64,000 nt of DNA from Micromonospora sp. U21 (GTDB lineage: Bacteria > Actinomycetota > Actinomycetes > Mycobacteriales > Micromonosporaceae): positions 1 to 64,000 of the forward strand of contig NZ_JAGPYK010000002.1 of assembly GCF_018070045.1 (NCBI RefSeq). The letters run 5' to 3'. The translations under genes were made by a program, and so were the position numbers. The notes beneath the pieces were generated by a model, which was not told the origin of the DNA, made no database searches, and worked only from the letters and a program-made list of their open reading frames with translations. Below are positions 41,287 to 50,559 of this stretch, one piece after another; the stretch's first letter is position 1, and each line of letters starts with the position of its first letter.

Positions 41287-41486
41287 CGTCGTCACCTCTC
41301 CGTCGGCGGGCCGGACCGCTGTCGTCCGGGCGCGGTCGCCGGCGATGGGCGACGGCGCACCCGGGTGCGTCCGGTGGCTCGCCGGACCAGCCTGCCGCAC
41401 CGGGCTGAACACGCGGTGCGAGCCGGCTGAATGATGGCTGGGCGCACGTCCGCCGACGTCGCCGCTCCGGCTGTCGGGACGGCCCG

Positions 41487-41492
41487 TACGAT
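41487..41492 (+). promoter_or_regulatory. -10 box of a leaderless promoter for the nucleosidase
   Basis: TACGAT lies six bases before the GTG at 41499 and matches the TANNNT actinobacterial -10 form. No ribosome site lies between. The gene is probably translated from a leaderless mRNA. Confidence 0.45.
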
Positions 41493-41498
41493 GCTGCG

Positions 41499-42071
41499 GT
41501 GATTCTTCGGGGTACGGTCCGGGCCGATCGTCCGCTTGTGGTGCTCGCTGTCGAGGAGGAGGCCCGGTACCTCCCGCCGGAGCTGCCGGTGCTGCTCACC
41601 GGGATGGGCAAGGTGAACGCCGCCAGCGCGGTGGCGGCGGTGCTGGCCGCCGGCCCGCGTCCCGCCCTGCTGCTGAACCTGGGCACGGCGGGAGCGTTGC
41701 GCCCCGGCTGGGCCGGCATCCACGAGGTCGCCACGGTGCTCCAGCACGACCTGGACACCGCCCTGCTGCGCACGCTGACCGGCCAGACGTACGGCGCGCC
41801 GCTGCCGTTGGCCATCGAGGGCGCGGTGCTGGCCACCGGCGACACGTTCGTGGCCGACGACGACGCGCGGGACCGGTTGGCGCAGCGCGCCGACCTGGTC
41901 GACATGGAGGGGTACGCGATCGCCTGGGCCGCCAACCAGGCCGGCGTATCGTGCCGGCTGGTCAAGCGGGTCAGCGATGAGGCGGGGGAGGGTGCGGCGC
42001 GGACCTGGCGGGAGTCGGTGGACGCCTGCGCCCGGGACCTCGCCGAGTGGGCCGGCCGACACCTCGCCTGA
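41499..42071 (+). CDS. MTA/SAH-nucleosidase-like nucleosidase
   Basis: The 190-residue product has the purine-nucleosidase/phosphorylase fold: VVLAVEEEARYLPPELPVLLTGMGKVNAASAVA (split), LLNLGTAGALRPG (phosphate/ribose-loop region), VLATGDTFVAD and DLVDMEGYAIAWAANQAG with the Met-Glu ribose-binding pair. A C-terminal VSDEAGEGA stretch supplies the catalytic Asp. It is shorter than MtnN, as in a known actinobacterial subgroup. Probably it hydrolyses a nucleoside such as 5'-methylthioadenosine; the exact substrate is uncertain. Confidence 0.75.
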   Translation: MILRGTVRADRPLVVLAVEEEARYLPPELPVLLTGMGKVNAASAVAAVLAAGPRPALLLNLGTAGALRPGWAGIHEVATVLQHDLDTALLRTLTGQTYGAPLPLAIEGAVLATGDTFVADDDARDRLAQRADLVDMEGYAIAWAANQAGVSCRLVKRVSDEAGEGAARTWRESVDACARDLAEWAGRHLA

Positions 42072-42081
42072 CGGTCGCGGG

Positions 42082-43260
42082 TCAATCGTCGGTTCGTCGC
42101 CGCTCCAGCCCCGGCTTGGTCTCCCGGCCCGCGCCGGGGGTCAGGATGTGACCGGCCAGGCCGACCGCCACGACCACGGTGACCAACAGCGGCGGCCAGC
42201 CGCCGGCCCACGGCAGCACCAGCAGCGCCGGAAGCTGCCAGGCCAACCGCCGCCACGGCACGTTGTTGGTCACCAACCAGGTGAACAGGGTGCGCCCGAG
42301 CACGAACAGCAGCGGACCGCCGACGATCAGCATGAGCCACCGCACCGGCGTCGCTCCGGTCGGCTGAGCGACGACCAGGTCGAACGACGTCGCCGTGCCG
42401 ATCACGCCGGCCAGCATCACCAGATGGGTGTACGGAGCCAGTCGGGACGCCTGCCTCGCTTCGGTCCCGGCCAACCGGAACTGGTTGGCCCGGAAGACGT
42501 AGACCTGCCAGAGCAGCAGCATGATGGCGAAGGCGCAGAAGAGGGCGGTGAGCCGGAAGCGGTCGAACTGGTTCCGGCTGACCTCCAGGGTGGGCACCAG
42601 GATGATGTCGCCGAGGGCCAGGATGATGAACTGCTGGTACCGCTCGGCCAGGTGCCCGGTGGTCCGGTCGTACTGCTCGATGGGCACCTGACCCAGCCAG
42701 GGCGTCGGGTACCGGACCGCCGCGGCGATCAGGTCGATCGCTATCGCGACGGACCAGAGCCTCCAGTCCGGTGCGCCGGTCAGCGCTCCGGTGACCCAGA
42801 AGACGCCGGAGACGACGAACCAGAACAGGAACCGCGCGGCGCGCTCCATGGCCTCCTGGTGCCGCTGTCGGTGCAACGAGGTGGTCAGGACGATGCCGCG
42901 CACCACGTGCGTGGTGACATACGCGATCGCGAACACCAGCGCGTGCCCGGCCGAGAGCATCGGCAGCGCCGCCGCCATCCCCACCGACCCCACCATGGCC
43001 ACCATCAGGATGACCTGGATCGGGCGCTGATCCGGGTCGTAGAACTCCGTCGTGGTCGAGGTGATCGACCAGGTCCACCAGATGGCCGTCAGCGTCAGCA
43101 GCACCTCCGCGGCGCCGGTCCAGGATTCACGTTCGGCGATCAGCGTCGAGACCATGGCGAGGGCGGCCACGAAGACCACGTCGAAGAGCAGCTCCAGCAG
43201 GGTGGCCCGGGCCGATCCCTCCGGGCGGCGTACCAGCGCCGCAGTGCCTCCGGTGGTCAT
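42082..43260 (-). CDS. LtrA-family membrane protein
   Basis: From the ATG at 43260 the protein has 392 residues and about ten helices. It shows the low-temperature-requirement A pattern: ATLLELLFDVVFVAALAMVS near the N terminus, IWWTWSITSTTTEFYDPD, and HLAERYQQFIILALGDIIL in the middle. The N-terminal E-L-x-F-D-x-V-F and the H-x-x-E-R-x-x-x-F-I-I-x-x-L-G-D/E elements are diagnostic. Function is unknown beyond the original Listeria phenotype. It stands alone. Confidence 0.85.
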   Translation of the reverse strand: MTTGGTAALVRRPEGSARATLLELLFDVVFVAALAMVSTLIAERESWTGAAEVLLTLTAIWWTWSITSTTTEFYDPDQRPIQVILMVAMVGSVGMAAALPMLSAGHALVFAIAYVTTHVVRGIVLTTSLHRQRHQEAMERAARFLFWFVVSGVFWVTGALTGAPDWRLWSVAIAIDLIAAAVRYPTPWLGQVPIEQYDRTTGHLAERYQQFIILALGDIILVPTLEVSRNQFDRFRLTALFCAFAIMLLLWQVYVFRANQFRLAGTEARQASRLAPYTHLVMLAGVIGTATSFDLVVAQPTGATPVRWLMLIVGGPLLFVLGRTLFTWLVTNNVPWRRLAWQLPALLVLPWAGGWPPLLVTVVVAVGLAGHILTPGAGRETKPGLERRRTDD

Positions 43261-43437
43261 GCCCGGCCTCCCGCCGCATCCTTCGAGGATTATCGGCGGC
43301 ACCGGCGCAGCCCGTCCCCGGATCGACGATTCCCGCCCACCCCTGGTCACCCGAACGACCGGACGTGGTTGCCATGGCGACAGCCGCCGGGCGATGCTTG
43401 ACGGTATCCATATATCTCGATCTATTCGGAGGTTCGG

Positions 43438-44307
43438 ATGCGCCGCAGCCCGCTCGTCGCCCTTGTCCTGACCGCACTCCTGCTCGTCGCGCCCGGCGCG
43501 GCGCAGGCCGCCGTCCCCGACCGGGCCGCCTCCGCCGCACCCGCCGCCGACCCGGCGGCCGCGCTGGCCGGCGTACGCACTCCCGGCACCGCCTGGGGCC
43601 ACGACCCGGCCACCGGCCGGATGACCCTCACCGTCGGCGACACCGTGACCCCCGCCCAGATGGCGCAGCTGCGGACGGTGGCCGAGCGGGCCGGCGCGCT
43701 GCTGCGCCGGGAACCCGGAACGCTGCGCACCCTGATCGCCGCCGGACAGGCCATCTACGGCGGGGGCGGCCGCTGCTCGCTCGGCGCGAACGTGCGCGGC
43801 GGCAGCACCTATTACGTGATCACCGCCGGGCACTGCACCGCCGTCGCCAGCACCTGGTACGCGGACAGCGCGCAGACCACCGTGCTCGGCACCCGCACCG
43901 CCACCAGCTTTCCCAGCAACGACTACGGCCTGATCCGCTACACCGGCCGGATCGCCCACCCCAGCGCGGTCTACACCTACCCCGGCCTGTTGACGATCCA
44001 CGGCGCCGGCAGCGCGTACGTCGGTCAGGCGGTGTGCCGCAGTGGCGCCACCACCGGGGTGCGCTGCGGCACCGTCACCGGCCTCAACCAGACCGTCAAC
44101 TACGCCGGCGGCGACGTGGTCTACGGCCTGATCCGCACCAACATCTGCGCGGAGCCGGGGGACAGCGGCGGGCCGCTCTACGTGGCGGCCACCGGCACCA
44201 TCATCGGCATCCTCTCCGGCGGCAGCGGCAACTGCACCTCCGGCGGCACCACCTACTACCAGCCGATCGGGGAGGTGCTGGCCGCGTACGGGCTGACCCT
44301 GCCCTGA
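43438..44307 (+). CDS. Secreted S1-family serine protease (streptogrisin/alpha-lytic type)
   Basis: The 289-residue protein has a clear signal peptide (to about AQA at residue 24), then a propeptide-like region to about residue 105. The protease domain includes YVITAGHC (His), [11 protein letters not shown] (Asp) and [12 protein letters not shown] (Ser). Two or three Cys pairs fit the disulfides of streptogrisins (RCSLGAN with [24 protein letters not shown] with GNCTSGG). It should be exported, self-processed and digest extracellular protein. Confidence 0.9.
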   Translation: MRRSPLVALVLTALLLVAPGAAQAAVPDRAASAAPAADPAAALAGVRTPGTAWGHDPATGRMTLTVGDTVTPAQMAQLRTVAERAGALLRREPGTLRTLIAAGQAIYGGGGRCSLGANVRGGSTYYVITAGHCTAVASTWYADSAQTTVLGTRTATSFPSNDYGLIRYTGRIAHPSAVYTYPGLLTIHGAGSAYVGQAVCRSGATTGVRCGTVTGLNQTVNYAGGDVVYGLIRTNICAEPGDSGGPLYVAATGTIIGILSGGSGNCTSGGTTYYQPIGEVLAAYGLTLP

Positions 44308-44393
44308 CCCTCGTCGCGCGGGGCGGGACGGGTTGCTCGTGCTGCGCGACGCGCCTAGGCTCGGCGCACCCCGAACCCTCGCCCGGAGGACGT

Positions 44394-45431
44394 GTGCCGA
44401 CCCCCGACGCCCGACCCGACCCCGCGACCATCCCGGCCGGTTTCCCGTCGGTCGAGGTGGCCACGGTGGGGGAGACCATGGTGGTGCTCTGTCCCGCGCC
44501 GGGCGAGCCGCTGGAGCACGCCGAACGGGTCGCCGTCTCGGTCGGCGGCGCGGAGTCCAACGTGGCCGGCTACCTCGCCCGGCTCGGGCACCGGGCGACC
44601 TGGGTCAGCCGGGTCGGCGACGACCCCTTCGGTCGGACCGTCGTGCGACATGTCGCCGCCGCCGGCGTCCGGGTCGATCTGGTGACCGTGGATCCGGCGG
44701 CCCCGACGGGGCTGTACGTCAAGGACCCGGGCGCGGTGGCGACCGAGGTGCACTACTACCGGGCCGGCTCGGCCGCCTCCCGAATGGACCCCGGCGCGTT
44801 GGCCGACCAGCGGCTGGCCGGCGCCCGGGTGCTGCACCTGTCCGGGATCACCCCCGCGCTCTCCGCCCCCTGCCGAGCGCTGGCCGAGCACGCGGTGACC
44901 GACCGGCCGCTGCCGGGCGCGCTGGTCAGCTTCGACGTCAACCACCGGGCCCGGCTCTGGCCGGCCGACCGGGCCGCGCCGGTGCTGCGTGACCTCGCCG
45001 ACCGCAGCGACCTGGTCTTCGTCGGCCAGGACGAGGCGGACGCCCTGTGGGGCACCGCCGACCCGGTGGCGGTGCGCCGGCTGCTGCCAGGGCCGGAGAC
45101 GGTGGTGGTCAAGGACGGCGCGGTGGGGGCCACCGCCCTGTGCCGCGATGCCGAGCCGGTCTTCGTCCCGGCGCCCAGGGTGGCGGTGGTGGAGCCGGTC
45201 GGCGCCGGAGACGCGTTCGCCGCTGGCTATCTCGTCGGACTGCTGCGCGACCTCGACACGGTACGGCGGCTGCGTCTGGGGCACCTGGTCGCGGCCCAGG
45301 CGCTGGCCAGCAGCGGCGACAACGCCCCGTTGCCGCCGTGGGCCTGGTTCGATGTGCTGCTCGACGCCCCCGTCGAGACCTGGTCGCCGCTGGACCTGAC
45401 CGCCCGCGATCCCGGATGGAGTGGACCATGA
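44394..45431 (+). CDS. kdgK: PfkB-family sugar kinase, probable 2-keto-3-deoxygluconate kinase
   Basis: The GTG follows GGAGG by four bases. The 345-residue ribokinase-fold protein has VATVGETMVVLCPAPGEPL, GGAESNVAGYLARLGH (PfkB signature 1) and VEPVGAGDAFAAGYLVGLL (signature 2 with the catalytic Asp). Its TGA overlaps the ATG of a KDPG-aldolase gene, which makes KDG the most likely substrate: phosphorylation to KDPG, then cleavage to pyruvate and glyceraldehyde 3-phosphate. The symbol rests on that context. Confidence 0.8.
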   Translation: MPTPDARPDPATIPAGFPSVEVATVGETMVVLCPAPGEPLEHAERVAVSVGGAESNVAGYLARLGHRATWVSRVGDDPFGRTVVRHVAAAGVRVDLVTVDPAAPTGLYVKDPGAVATEVHYYRAGSAASRMDPGALADQRLAGARVLHLSGITPALSAPCRALAEHAVTDRPLPGALVSFDVNHRARLWPADRAAPVLRDLADRSDLVFVGQDEADALWGTADPVAVRRLLPGPETVVVKDGAVGATALCRDAEPVFVPAPRVAVVEPVGAGDAFAAGYLVGLLRDLDTVRRLRLGHLVAAQALASSGDNAPLPPWAWFDVLLDAPVETWSPLDLTARDPGWSGP

Positions 45432-46045
45432 CCACAGCGGACTTCGACCAGGTCTTCGGCACGGCCCGGGTGATGGCGATCCTGCGCGGCCTGCCGGTGG
45501 CGGAGACCGTCCGGCTCGCCGGCCGGGCCTGGGACCTCGGCATCGACGTGGTGGAGGTGCCGGTGGCGACCGCCGACGCGGTGCCGGCGCTGCGCGCGGC
45601 CGTCGAGGCGGGCGGTGAGCGCGGCCGGATCGTCGGCGCCGGCACCGTGCTCGACATGGAGCAGGTCGCGGCGGCGGCCGACGCCGGGGCCGCATTCACC
45701 GTCGCACCCGGCCTGGATCTCGCGGTCGCCGACACCGCCGCCGCGCGCGGCCTGCCACACCTGCCCGGCGTGGCCACCCCGACCGAGGCACAGCAGGCGT
45801 TGCGCCACGGCCTCACCTGGCTCAAGGCGTTCCCCGCGATCTCCCTCGGGCCGGCCTGGTTCCAGGCGGTCGCCGGCCCGCTGCCGCAGTTGCGCTTCGT
45901 CGCCACCGGCGGCCTCGACGCGGGTAACGCCGGTGCGTTCCTCGACGCCGGCGTGCGGGTGGTGGCGGTCGGCTCGGCGCTGGCCGACCCCGACCAGCTG
46001 GACCGGCTGTCCGAGCTGGTCACCCGCGCAGTGCCCGCCCGCTGA
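45428..46045 (+). CDS. eda: KDPG (2-keto-3-deoxy-6-phosphogluconate) aldolase
   Basis: The ATG overlaps the kinase stop (ATGA). The 205-residue TIM-barrel protein has VMAILRGLPVAETVRLAGRA, VVEVPVAT with Glu43, RIVGAGTVLD, and WLKAFPA with the Schiff-base Lys133. VATGGLDAGNAGAFLDAG is the phosphate-binding end. Some relatives also cleave KHG or KDPGal. With the kinase it completes an Entner-Doudoroff-type lower path for sugar acids. Confidence 0.88.
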   Translation: MTTADFDQVFGTARVMAILRGLPVAETVRLAGRAWDLGIDVVEVPVATADAVPALRAAVEAGGERGRIVGAGTVLDMEQVAAAADAGAAFTVAPGLDLAVADTAAARGLPHLPGVATPTEAQQALRHGLTWLKAFPAISLGPAWFQAVAGPLPQLRFVATGGLDAGNAGAFLDAGVRVVAVGSALADPDQLDRLSELVTRAVPAR

Positions 46046-46063
46046 CCGGGTCGCTGCCCGGCG

Positions 46064-46636
46064 TCAGCCGGTCGGCGCCGGCCGGTCGAGGAAGAGCAGC
46101 CGGGCCCGCTTCTCCGGCAGGTCGATCAGCGGGCCGGGCCGGAACCCGGTGCGCAGCAGCCGGTCGACGGCCTTGTCGTTGCGGGCGTCCGGCTCCATCA
46201 CGACCCGCAGCCGGCCCGGGTCAGCGAGAACGAATTCGAGGATGGCGCCGAACAGCGTGCCGGTGAAGCCGCGCTCGACCGTCACCGGTGGCCCGATCAG
46301 CAGGTGTACGCCGACGTCGCCGGGGCGCACGTCGTAGCGCTCGCCGACCGGGTCGGCCTCGGGCTGGTAGGTCTGCGCCAGCGCCACCGGCACGCCGTCG
46401 CGGTGCACCAGGTACGCGTGGTGGGTGGCCAGCGAGTCCAGGTACGCATAGATCTCGTGCACCCGCTCACGACTCGCGTCGCGCATCCCCCAGAACCGAG
46501 CCCGCTCCTGGCTGACCCAGGCGTGCAGCAGGTCGACGTCCTCGTCCGGTAACACCGGCCGGATGGTCACCAACCCGAAACCAGGAACGTCCCGCCGGTA
46601 GTGATGCGGGTCGGCGGCCGTCGCGTCAGTGCCCAT
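46064..46636 (-). CDS. Siderophore-type GNAT acyltransferase (DesC paralogue; desH-like)
   Basis: The 190-residue protein belongs to the IucB/AlcB-type GNAT group that acylates N-hydroxy-amines. It is visibly related to DesC of this window: RYDVRPGDVGVHLLIG and VMEPDARNDKAVDRLLRTGF match [15 protein letters not shown] and [19 protein letters not shown]. Its ATG overlaps the acylase gene by 11 bp (ATG...TGA), so they are coupled. I recall a report of a penicillin-amidase gene and an acyltransferase gene (desG, desH) added to actinobacterial desferrioxamine loci and linked to aryl-acyl variants; this pair may correspond. Confidence 0.8.
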   Translation of the reverse strand: MGTDATAADPHHYRRDVPGFGLVTIRPVLPDEDVDLLHAWVSQERARFWGMRDASRERVHEIYAYLDSLATHHAYLVHRDGVPVALAQTYQPEADPVGERYDVRPGDVGVHLLIGPPVTVERGFTGTLFGAILEFVLADPGRLRVVMEPDARNDKAVDRLLRTGFRPGPLIDLPEKRARLLFLDRPAPTG

Positions 46637-48680
46637 CTCGCTCCTCGGTGAGCTGCTCCCAGTCCGTGGTCACCGGCAACAGCTCCCCGGCCAGCCAGGC
46701 TGGGCTCTGGTCGTCGTGGTGCGGGTCGCCGGGCGGCCCGCAGGCGCCCAGCGGGACCACCCAGCGGCTGTCCTCCCGCCGGGCCAGGTCCCAGACGAAA
46801 CGCGCCGCCGGCCCCCGGAAGCACCGGTGGGTCACCCCGGGCACGCTGGAGGTGGACAGCACGCAGTCGTGGTCGCCCGCCAGCCGGGGGCCGGGGCCGG
46901 CGTCCGGGTCGGGCAGCGCCCGCCACGGCGCCAGCCGGTGCAGGTCGCCCCAACGCACCTGCCCGTCCGCCGCGCCGGTGACCTCCTCGGCCGCCGCGCG
47001 GACCAGCGCCGCCACGTCCAGGCCGGGCAACCGGGCGGTGCCCAGCAGGTGCTCCAGCGCGTAGCCGACCCGCGACGCCAGCGCCAACCAGGGCGCGAAC
47101 ACGTCCGGGTACGCCGGCGGCTCGGCCAGCTCGGCCAGCGCCGGGTGGGCGGCCAGCCGGCGTACGACGGCCGCCCGCAGCGTGGCGAAGTCCGCGGCGT
47201 CGGTGCTGTCGGCGGCCATCCGCCGATCCCAGCGCAGCAGGCGTTCACGCAGCGCGCCGGCATCCGGACCGAGCCCGGTCACCCCGGCCAGGATCCCCAG
47301 CAGCGGACCGGCCGACGCCAGGTACGTGTCGGTGTGCACGGCGGCCAGCCGCTCGGCCGTCCAGTCGTGGCCGGCGTCGAGCAGCTCGGCGATCCGGCGC
47401 GCCCGGTGCGGCGGGGCGAACTCGACACCGAGCGATGCCGCCAGCCCCCGCTCGTTGGCCATCACCGCGCGGCCGGCCACCTCGGCCCGGGGCAGCGGCG
47501 CGTACCAGCCGCGCCAGGCGTGCTCGGCCCGCCAGGCCGGGACCACCCCCCGGCCGTTCTCCGGATCCCGCACCGGCACCGCGCCGGCGACCCGGTGCAG
47601 CAGCCCGCCCGCGGTGTCCGCCGCCTGCACCACGTTGACCGGCTCCACCCAGTGCCGCAGCGCCCGGTCCACGTCCGCCACGCTCCGGGCTCGCAGCAGC
47701 TCCGGCAGCGCCGCGAAGCCGAGCTCGGCGCGGACGCGGGGTGGGTAGCGGAGGCTGATGGCGGTGGACCCGTCCGGCCCTGCGGCGATCACCGGGCCCC
47801 GCTCGGTCTCCACCACCTCGACCTCGACCGGGTCCGCCCCGGCCACCTCGATCGTCTCGACGTGGGTGTGTACCGGTCGCCAGCCGTCCGGGCCGAGCGC
47901 CTCGACCACCGGGCCCTGCCGGCGCAGCCGCTCCGCGTACAGGTCCTGGTAGTCGGCCATCGCGTTGGTGATCGCCCAGGCCACCGCGCCGGTGTGCGCG
48001 AAGTGCGCGATGCCCGGCACGCCCGGCATCGCCAGCCCGACCACGTCGTACTCCGGGCAGGCCAGCCGGATCTGCTGGTAGACGCCCGGATCCTCGATGA
48101 ACCGGTGCGGGTCGCCGGCGAGCAGCGCGGCCCCGGTGCCGGTCCGTTCGGCCGCGAGCAGCCATCCGTTGCTGCCGGCGACGGACGGCCCATCGGTGGC
48201 GAACAGGTCGATCGCGGCCGGGCCGAGCCGGCTCGCCACGTGCTCGCGCCAGAGTTTGGTGGGGAACCCGGCGAACAGGATGTGGTGGCCCAGCCAGACC
48301 GCCAGCGGCGTCCACGGCTGCCACCGGCCCGGGGCCAACCCGGTGGCGGCGAACTCGGGCGTCCGGGCCGCCCCGGCGGCGAGGCCCTCGTTCACCCCGG
48401 TCACGTAGGCGCCCACCCAGGCGGCGGTCTCCGGGTCGAGCGCGGCGTGGCAGCGGCGGGCGGTGTCGTCGAGCCGGACCTGCCGGGCGAACCGGTCCCA
48501 GCCGAGCGCGTCAGCGCCGAGGAAGGCGGCGCTGGTGCCCTGCCCCCGGTGCCGTTCCACCTCGATCTGCCAGGCCCGGTCGTACGCGGTCACCCGGCCC
48601 TGCGCCGTTGCCAGGGCGAGCGGGTCGCCGGCCCGCAGGTGCGGCACGCCCCACCGGTCGCGGAACCGCCGGGCGGTCAC
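46626..48680 (-). CDS. Penicillin-acylase-family Ntn hydrolase (desG-like)
   Basis: The GTG overlaps the stop of the ATPase gene (GTGA) and gives 684 residues without a signal peptide. The start of the beta chain is visible as GPSVAGSNGWLL, where Ser170 after Gly169 would become the N-terminal nucleophile by self-cleavage. The FRDRWGVPHL opening and GDPHRFIEDPGVYQQIRL are also family features. Known relatives hydrolyse or form amide bonds of phenylacetyl or fatty-acyl groups, including maturation of pyoverdine (PvdQ). In this locus it probably trims or acylates a desferrioxamine-type siderophore or its amine precursors, in the cytoplasm. Confidence 0.85.
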   Translation of the reverse strand: MTARRFRDRWGVPHLRAGDPLALATAQGRVTAYDRAWQIEVERHRGQGTSAAFLGADALGWDRFARQVRLDDTARRCHAALDPETAAWVGAYVTGVNEGLAAGAARTPEFAATGLAPGRWQPWTPLAVWLGHHILFAGFPTKLWREHVASRLGPAAIDLFATDGPSVAGSNGWLLAAERTGTGAALLAGDPHRFIEDPGVYQQIRLACPEYDVVGLAMPGVPGIAHFAHTGAVAWAITNAMADYQDLYAERLRRQGPVVEALGPDGWRPVHTHVETIEVAGADPVEVEVVETERGPVIAAGPDGSTAISLRYPPRVRAELGFAALPELLRARSVADVDRALRHWVEPVNVVQAADTAGGLLHRVAGAVPVRDPENGRGVVPAWRAEHAWRGWYAPLPRAEVAGRAVMANERGLAASLGVEFAPPHRARRIAELLDAGHDWTAERLAAVHTDTYLASAGPLLGILAGVTGLGPDAGALRERLLRWDRRMAADSTDAADFATLRAAVVRRLAAHPALAELAEPPAYPDVFAPWLALASRVGYALEHLLGTARLPGLDVAALVRAAAEEVTGAADGQVRWGDLHRLAPWRALPDPDAGPGPRLAGDHDCVLSTSSVPGVTHRCFRGPAARFVWDLARREDSRWVVPLGACGPPGDPHHDDQSPAWLAGELLPVTTDWEQLTEERDGH

Positions 48681-49501
48681 GCCGGCTCCGGGGCCGGCAC
48701 GGTGGCCCGGCGCCGGGCGGCGGGGATGACCAGAGGGGTGCCGGTCTCCGGGTCGTCGATCACCCGGCAGGGCAGCCCGAACACCTCGGCCACGAGGTCG
48801 GCGGTGACCACCGAGGCCGGCTCGCCGGCGGCCACCACCCGCCCGTCGCGCATGGCGATCAGGTGGGTGGCGTAGCGGGCGGCGTGGTTCAGGTCGTGCA
48901 GCACCGCGACCAGCGTCCGCCCCTGCTCCTCGTGCAGCCGGGCACAGAGGTCCAGGATTTCGATCTGGTGGGCGATGTCGAGGTAGGTGGTCGGCTCGTC
49001 GAGCAGCAGCAGTGGGGTCTGCTGGGCCAGCGCCATGGCGATCCAGACCCGTTGCCGCTGGCCGCCGGAGAGCTCGTCCACCGACCGGTCGGCGAGGTCG
49101 GCGACCCCGGTCGCGGCCATCGACTCCTCGACCACCCGTTCGTCCTCCCGTGACCACTGCCGCAGCAGTCCCTGGTGCGGGTACCGGCCCCGGGCGACCA
49201 GCTCGGCGACGCTGATCCCGTCCGGCGCGATCGACGTCTGCGGCAGCAGGCCGAGGGTGCGGGCCACCTTCCGGGCGGGCACGTCGTGGATGTCCCGCCC
49301 GTCCAGCAGCACCGCGCCAGCGGTCGGGCGCAGCATCCGGGACAGGGCGCGCAGCAGGGTCGACTTGCCGCACGCGTTCGGGCCGATGATGACCGTGAAC
49401 GACCGGTCGGGCACCGCCACGGTCAGGTCCTCGGTGATGGCGCGCCGGTCGTAGGCGAGGGTCAGCGCGGTGCCGCCGAGCCGGGAACTGCCGGGGTGCA
49501 T
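48677..49501 (-). CDS. Iron-siderophore ABC transporter, ATP-binding protein
   Basis: The ATG at 49501 follows GAAGGAG. The 274-residue protein has Walker A GPNACGKSTLL, the Q-loop LLPQTSIAPDG, the signature LSGGQRQRVWIAMALAQ, Walker B LLLLDEPTTYLD and the switch His (VLHDLNHAARY). This is the FepC/FhuC subclass. It follows the two permease genes on the same strand and powers uptake of the ferric siderophore bound by the lipoprotein at 51753. Confidence 0.92.
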   Translation of the reverse strand: MHPGSSRLGGTALTLAYDRRAITEDLTVAVPDRSFTVIIGPNACGKSTLLRALSRMLRPTAGAVLLDGRDIHDVPARKVARTLGLLPQTSIAPDGISVAELVARGRYPHQGLLRQWSREDERVVEESMAATGVADLADRSVDELSGGQRQRVWIAMALAQQTPLLLLDEPTTYLDIAHQIEILDLCARLHEEQGRTLVAVLHDLNHAARYATHLIAMRDGRVVAAGEPASVVTADLVAEVFGLPCRVIDDPETGTPLVIPAARRRATVPAPEPA

Positions 49502-49530
49502 GGGTGCTCCTTCGAGGGCGTCGCGGGTGT

Positions 49531-50559
49531 TCACAGCCGACCCGCCCGGCGTTCCATGGCCAGCAGCCAGACCAGGTAGCCGCCGCCGATCACCCCGGTC
49601 ACCACACCGACCGGGAGCTGGTGCCCGGTGAAGGCCCGCTGGGCCAGCAGGTCGGCACCGACCAGCAGCGCCGCGCCGACCGTCATCGACGGCACCAGGT
49701 TCGGGCCGGGTGCGCGGGTCAGCCGCTTCGCCACGTGCGGTGCGACGAGCGCCACGAAGGACACCGGCCCGGCGGCGGCCGCCGCGAACGAGACCAGCAG
49801 CACCGCGGCGGCGAGCAGCATCAGGCGCAGCCGGCGCACCGGCACGCCGAGGGCGCTGGCCGTGTCGTCGCCCAACTCCATCATTCGCAGCGCCGGAGCG
49901 CACCCGATGAGCAGCAGCGGCGCCAGCACCGCGCTGACGGCGAGCAGTGGCCCGGCGTTGGCCCAACCCCGCCCGTCCAGGCTGCCGGTGAGCCAGAGCA
50001 CCGCGCGGGCGGCGTCCATCAGTGGCGCCCGGGTCAGCAGGTAGCCGTTGACCCCGGTGAGGATCGCGGCGACGCCGATGCCGACCAGGATCAGCCGGTA
50101 GCCGTGCACCCCGCGCCGCCAGGCGAGCGCGTAGATCAGCAGGCCGGTGCCGAGCCCGCCGGCCAGGGCCGCGCCGGCCAGCGCCAGGCTGCCGCCGCCG
50201 AGGACGACCACCACCAGCGCGCCGGTCGACGCGCCCTGGGTGAAGCCGAGCACGTCGGGGCTGCCCAGCGGGTTGCGCACCAGCGACTGGAACACGGTGC
50301 CGGCCAGCGCCAGAGCGGCGCCGACCAGCAGGGCGGTGACCAGCCGGGGTAGCCGCAGCTCGCCGACGATGAACTGCTCGGCGGGGTTGCCGCCGCCGGT
50401 CAGCGTGCGCAGCACGTCGGCGGCGCTCATCGGGTAGTCGCCACTGCCCACGGCGACCAGACCCAGCCCGGCGGCGAGCAGCGCGGCACCGGCGCCGACG
50501 ACGAGCGCGCGGGGGCGGAAGCGCAGCGAGAGCCCGCCGGGGGTACGGATGACGGTCAT
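49531..50559 (-). CDS. FecCD-family siderophore permease (second subunit)
   Basis: The ATG overlaps the stop of the first permease gene (ATGA). The 342-residue protein has about ten helices and the FecCD pattern: SGDYPMSAADVLRTLTGG, LRLPRLVTALLVGAALALAGTVFQSLVRNPLGSPDVLGF (split by helix), and FVALVAPHVAKRL, the EAA-like coupling helix region. It pairs with the preceding permease in the membrane channel. Confidence 0.92.
   Translation of the reverse strand: MTVIRTPGGLSLRFRPRALVVGAGAALLAAGLGLVAVGSGDYPMSAADVLRTLTGGGNPAEQFIVGELRLPRLVTALLVGAALALAGTVFQSLVRNPLGSPDVLGFTQGASTGALVVVVLGGGSLALAGAALAGGLGTGLLIYALAWRRGVHGYRLILVGIGVAAILTGVNGYLLTRAPLMDAARAVLWLTGSLDGRGWANAGPLLAVSAVLAPLLLIGCAPALRMMELGDDTASALGVPVRRLRLMLLAAAVLLVSFAAAAAGPVSFVALVAPHVAKRLTRAPGPNLVPSMTVGAALLVGADLLAQRAFTGHQLPVGVVTGVIGGGYLVWLLAMERRAGRL

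Noticed and set aside
46629..48875. A 748-codon open frame antisense to the penicillin-acylase-like gene
   Set aside because: Its composition (His, Arg, Gln, Gly runs) is typical of antisense high-GC frames, and the opposite strand has a complete family match.
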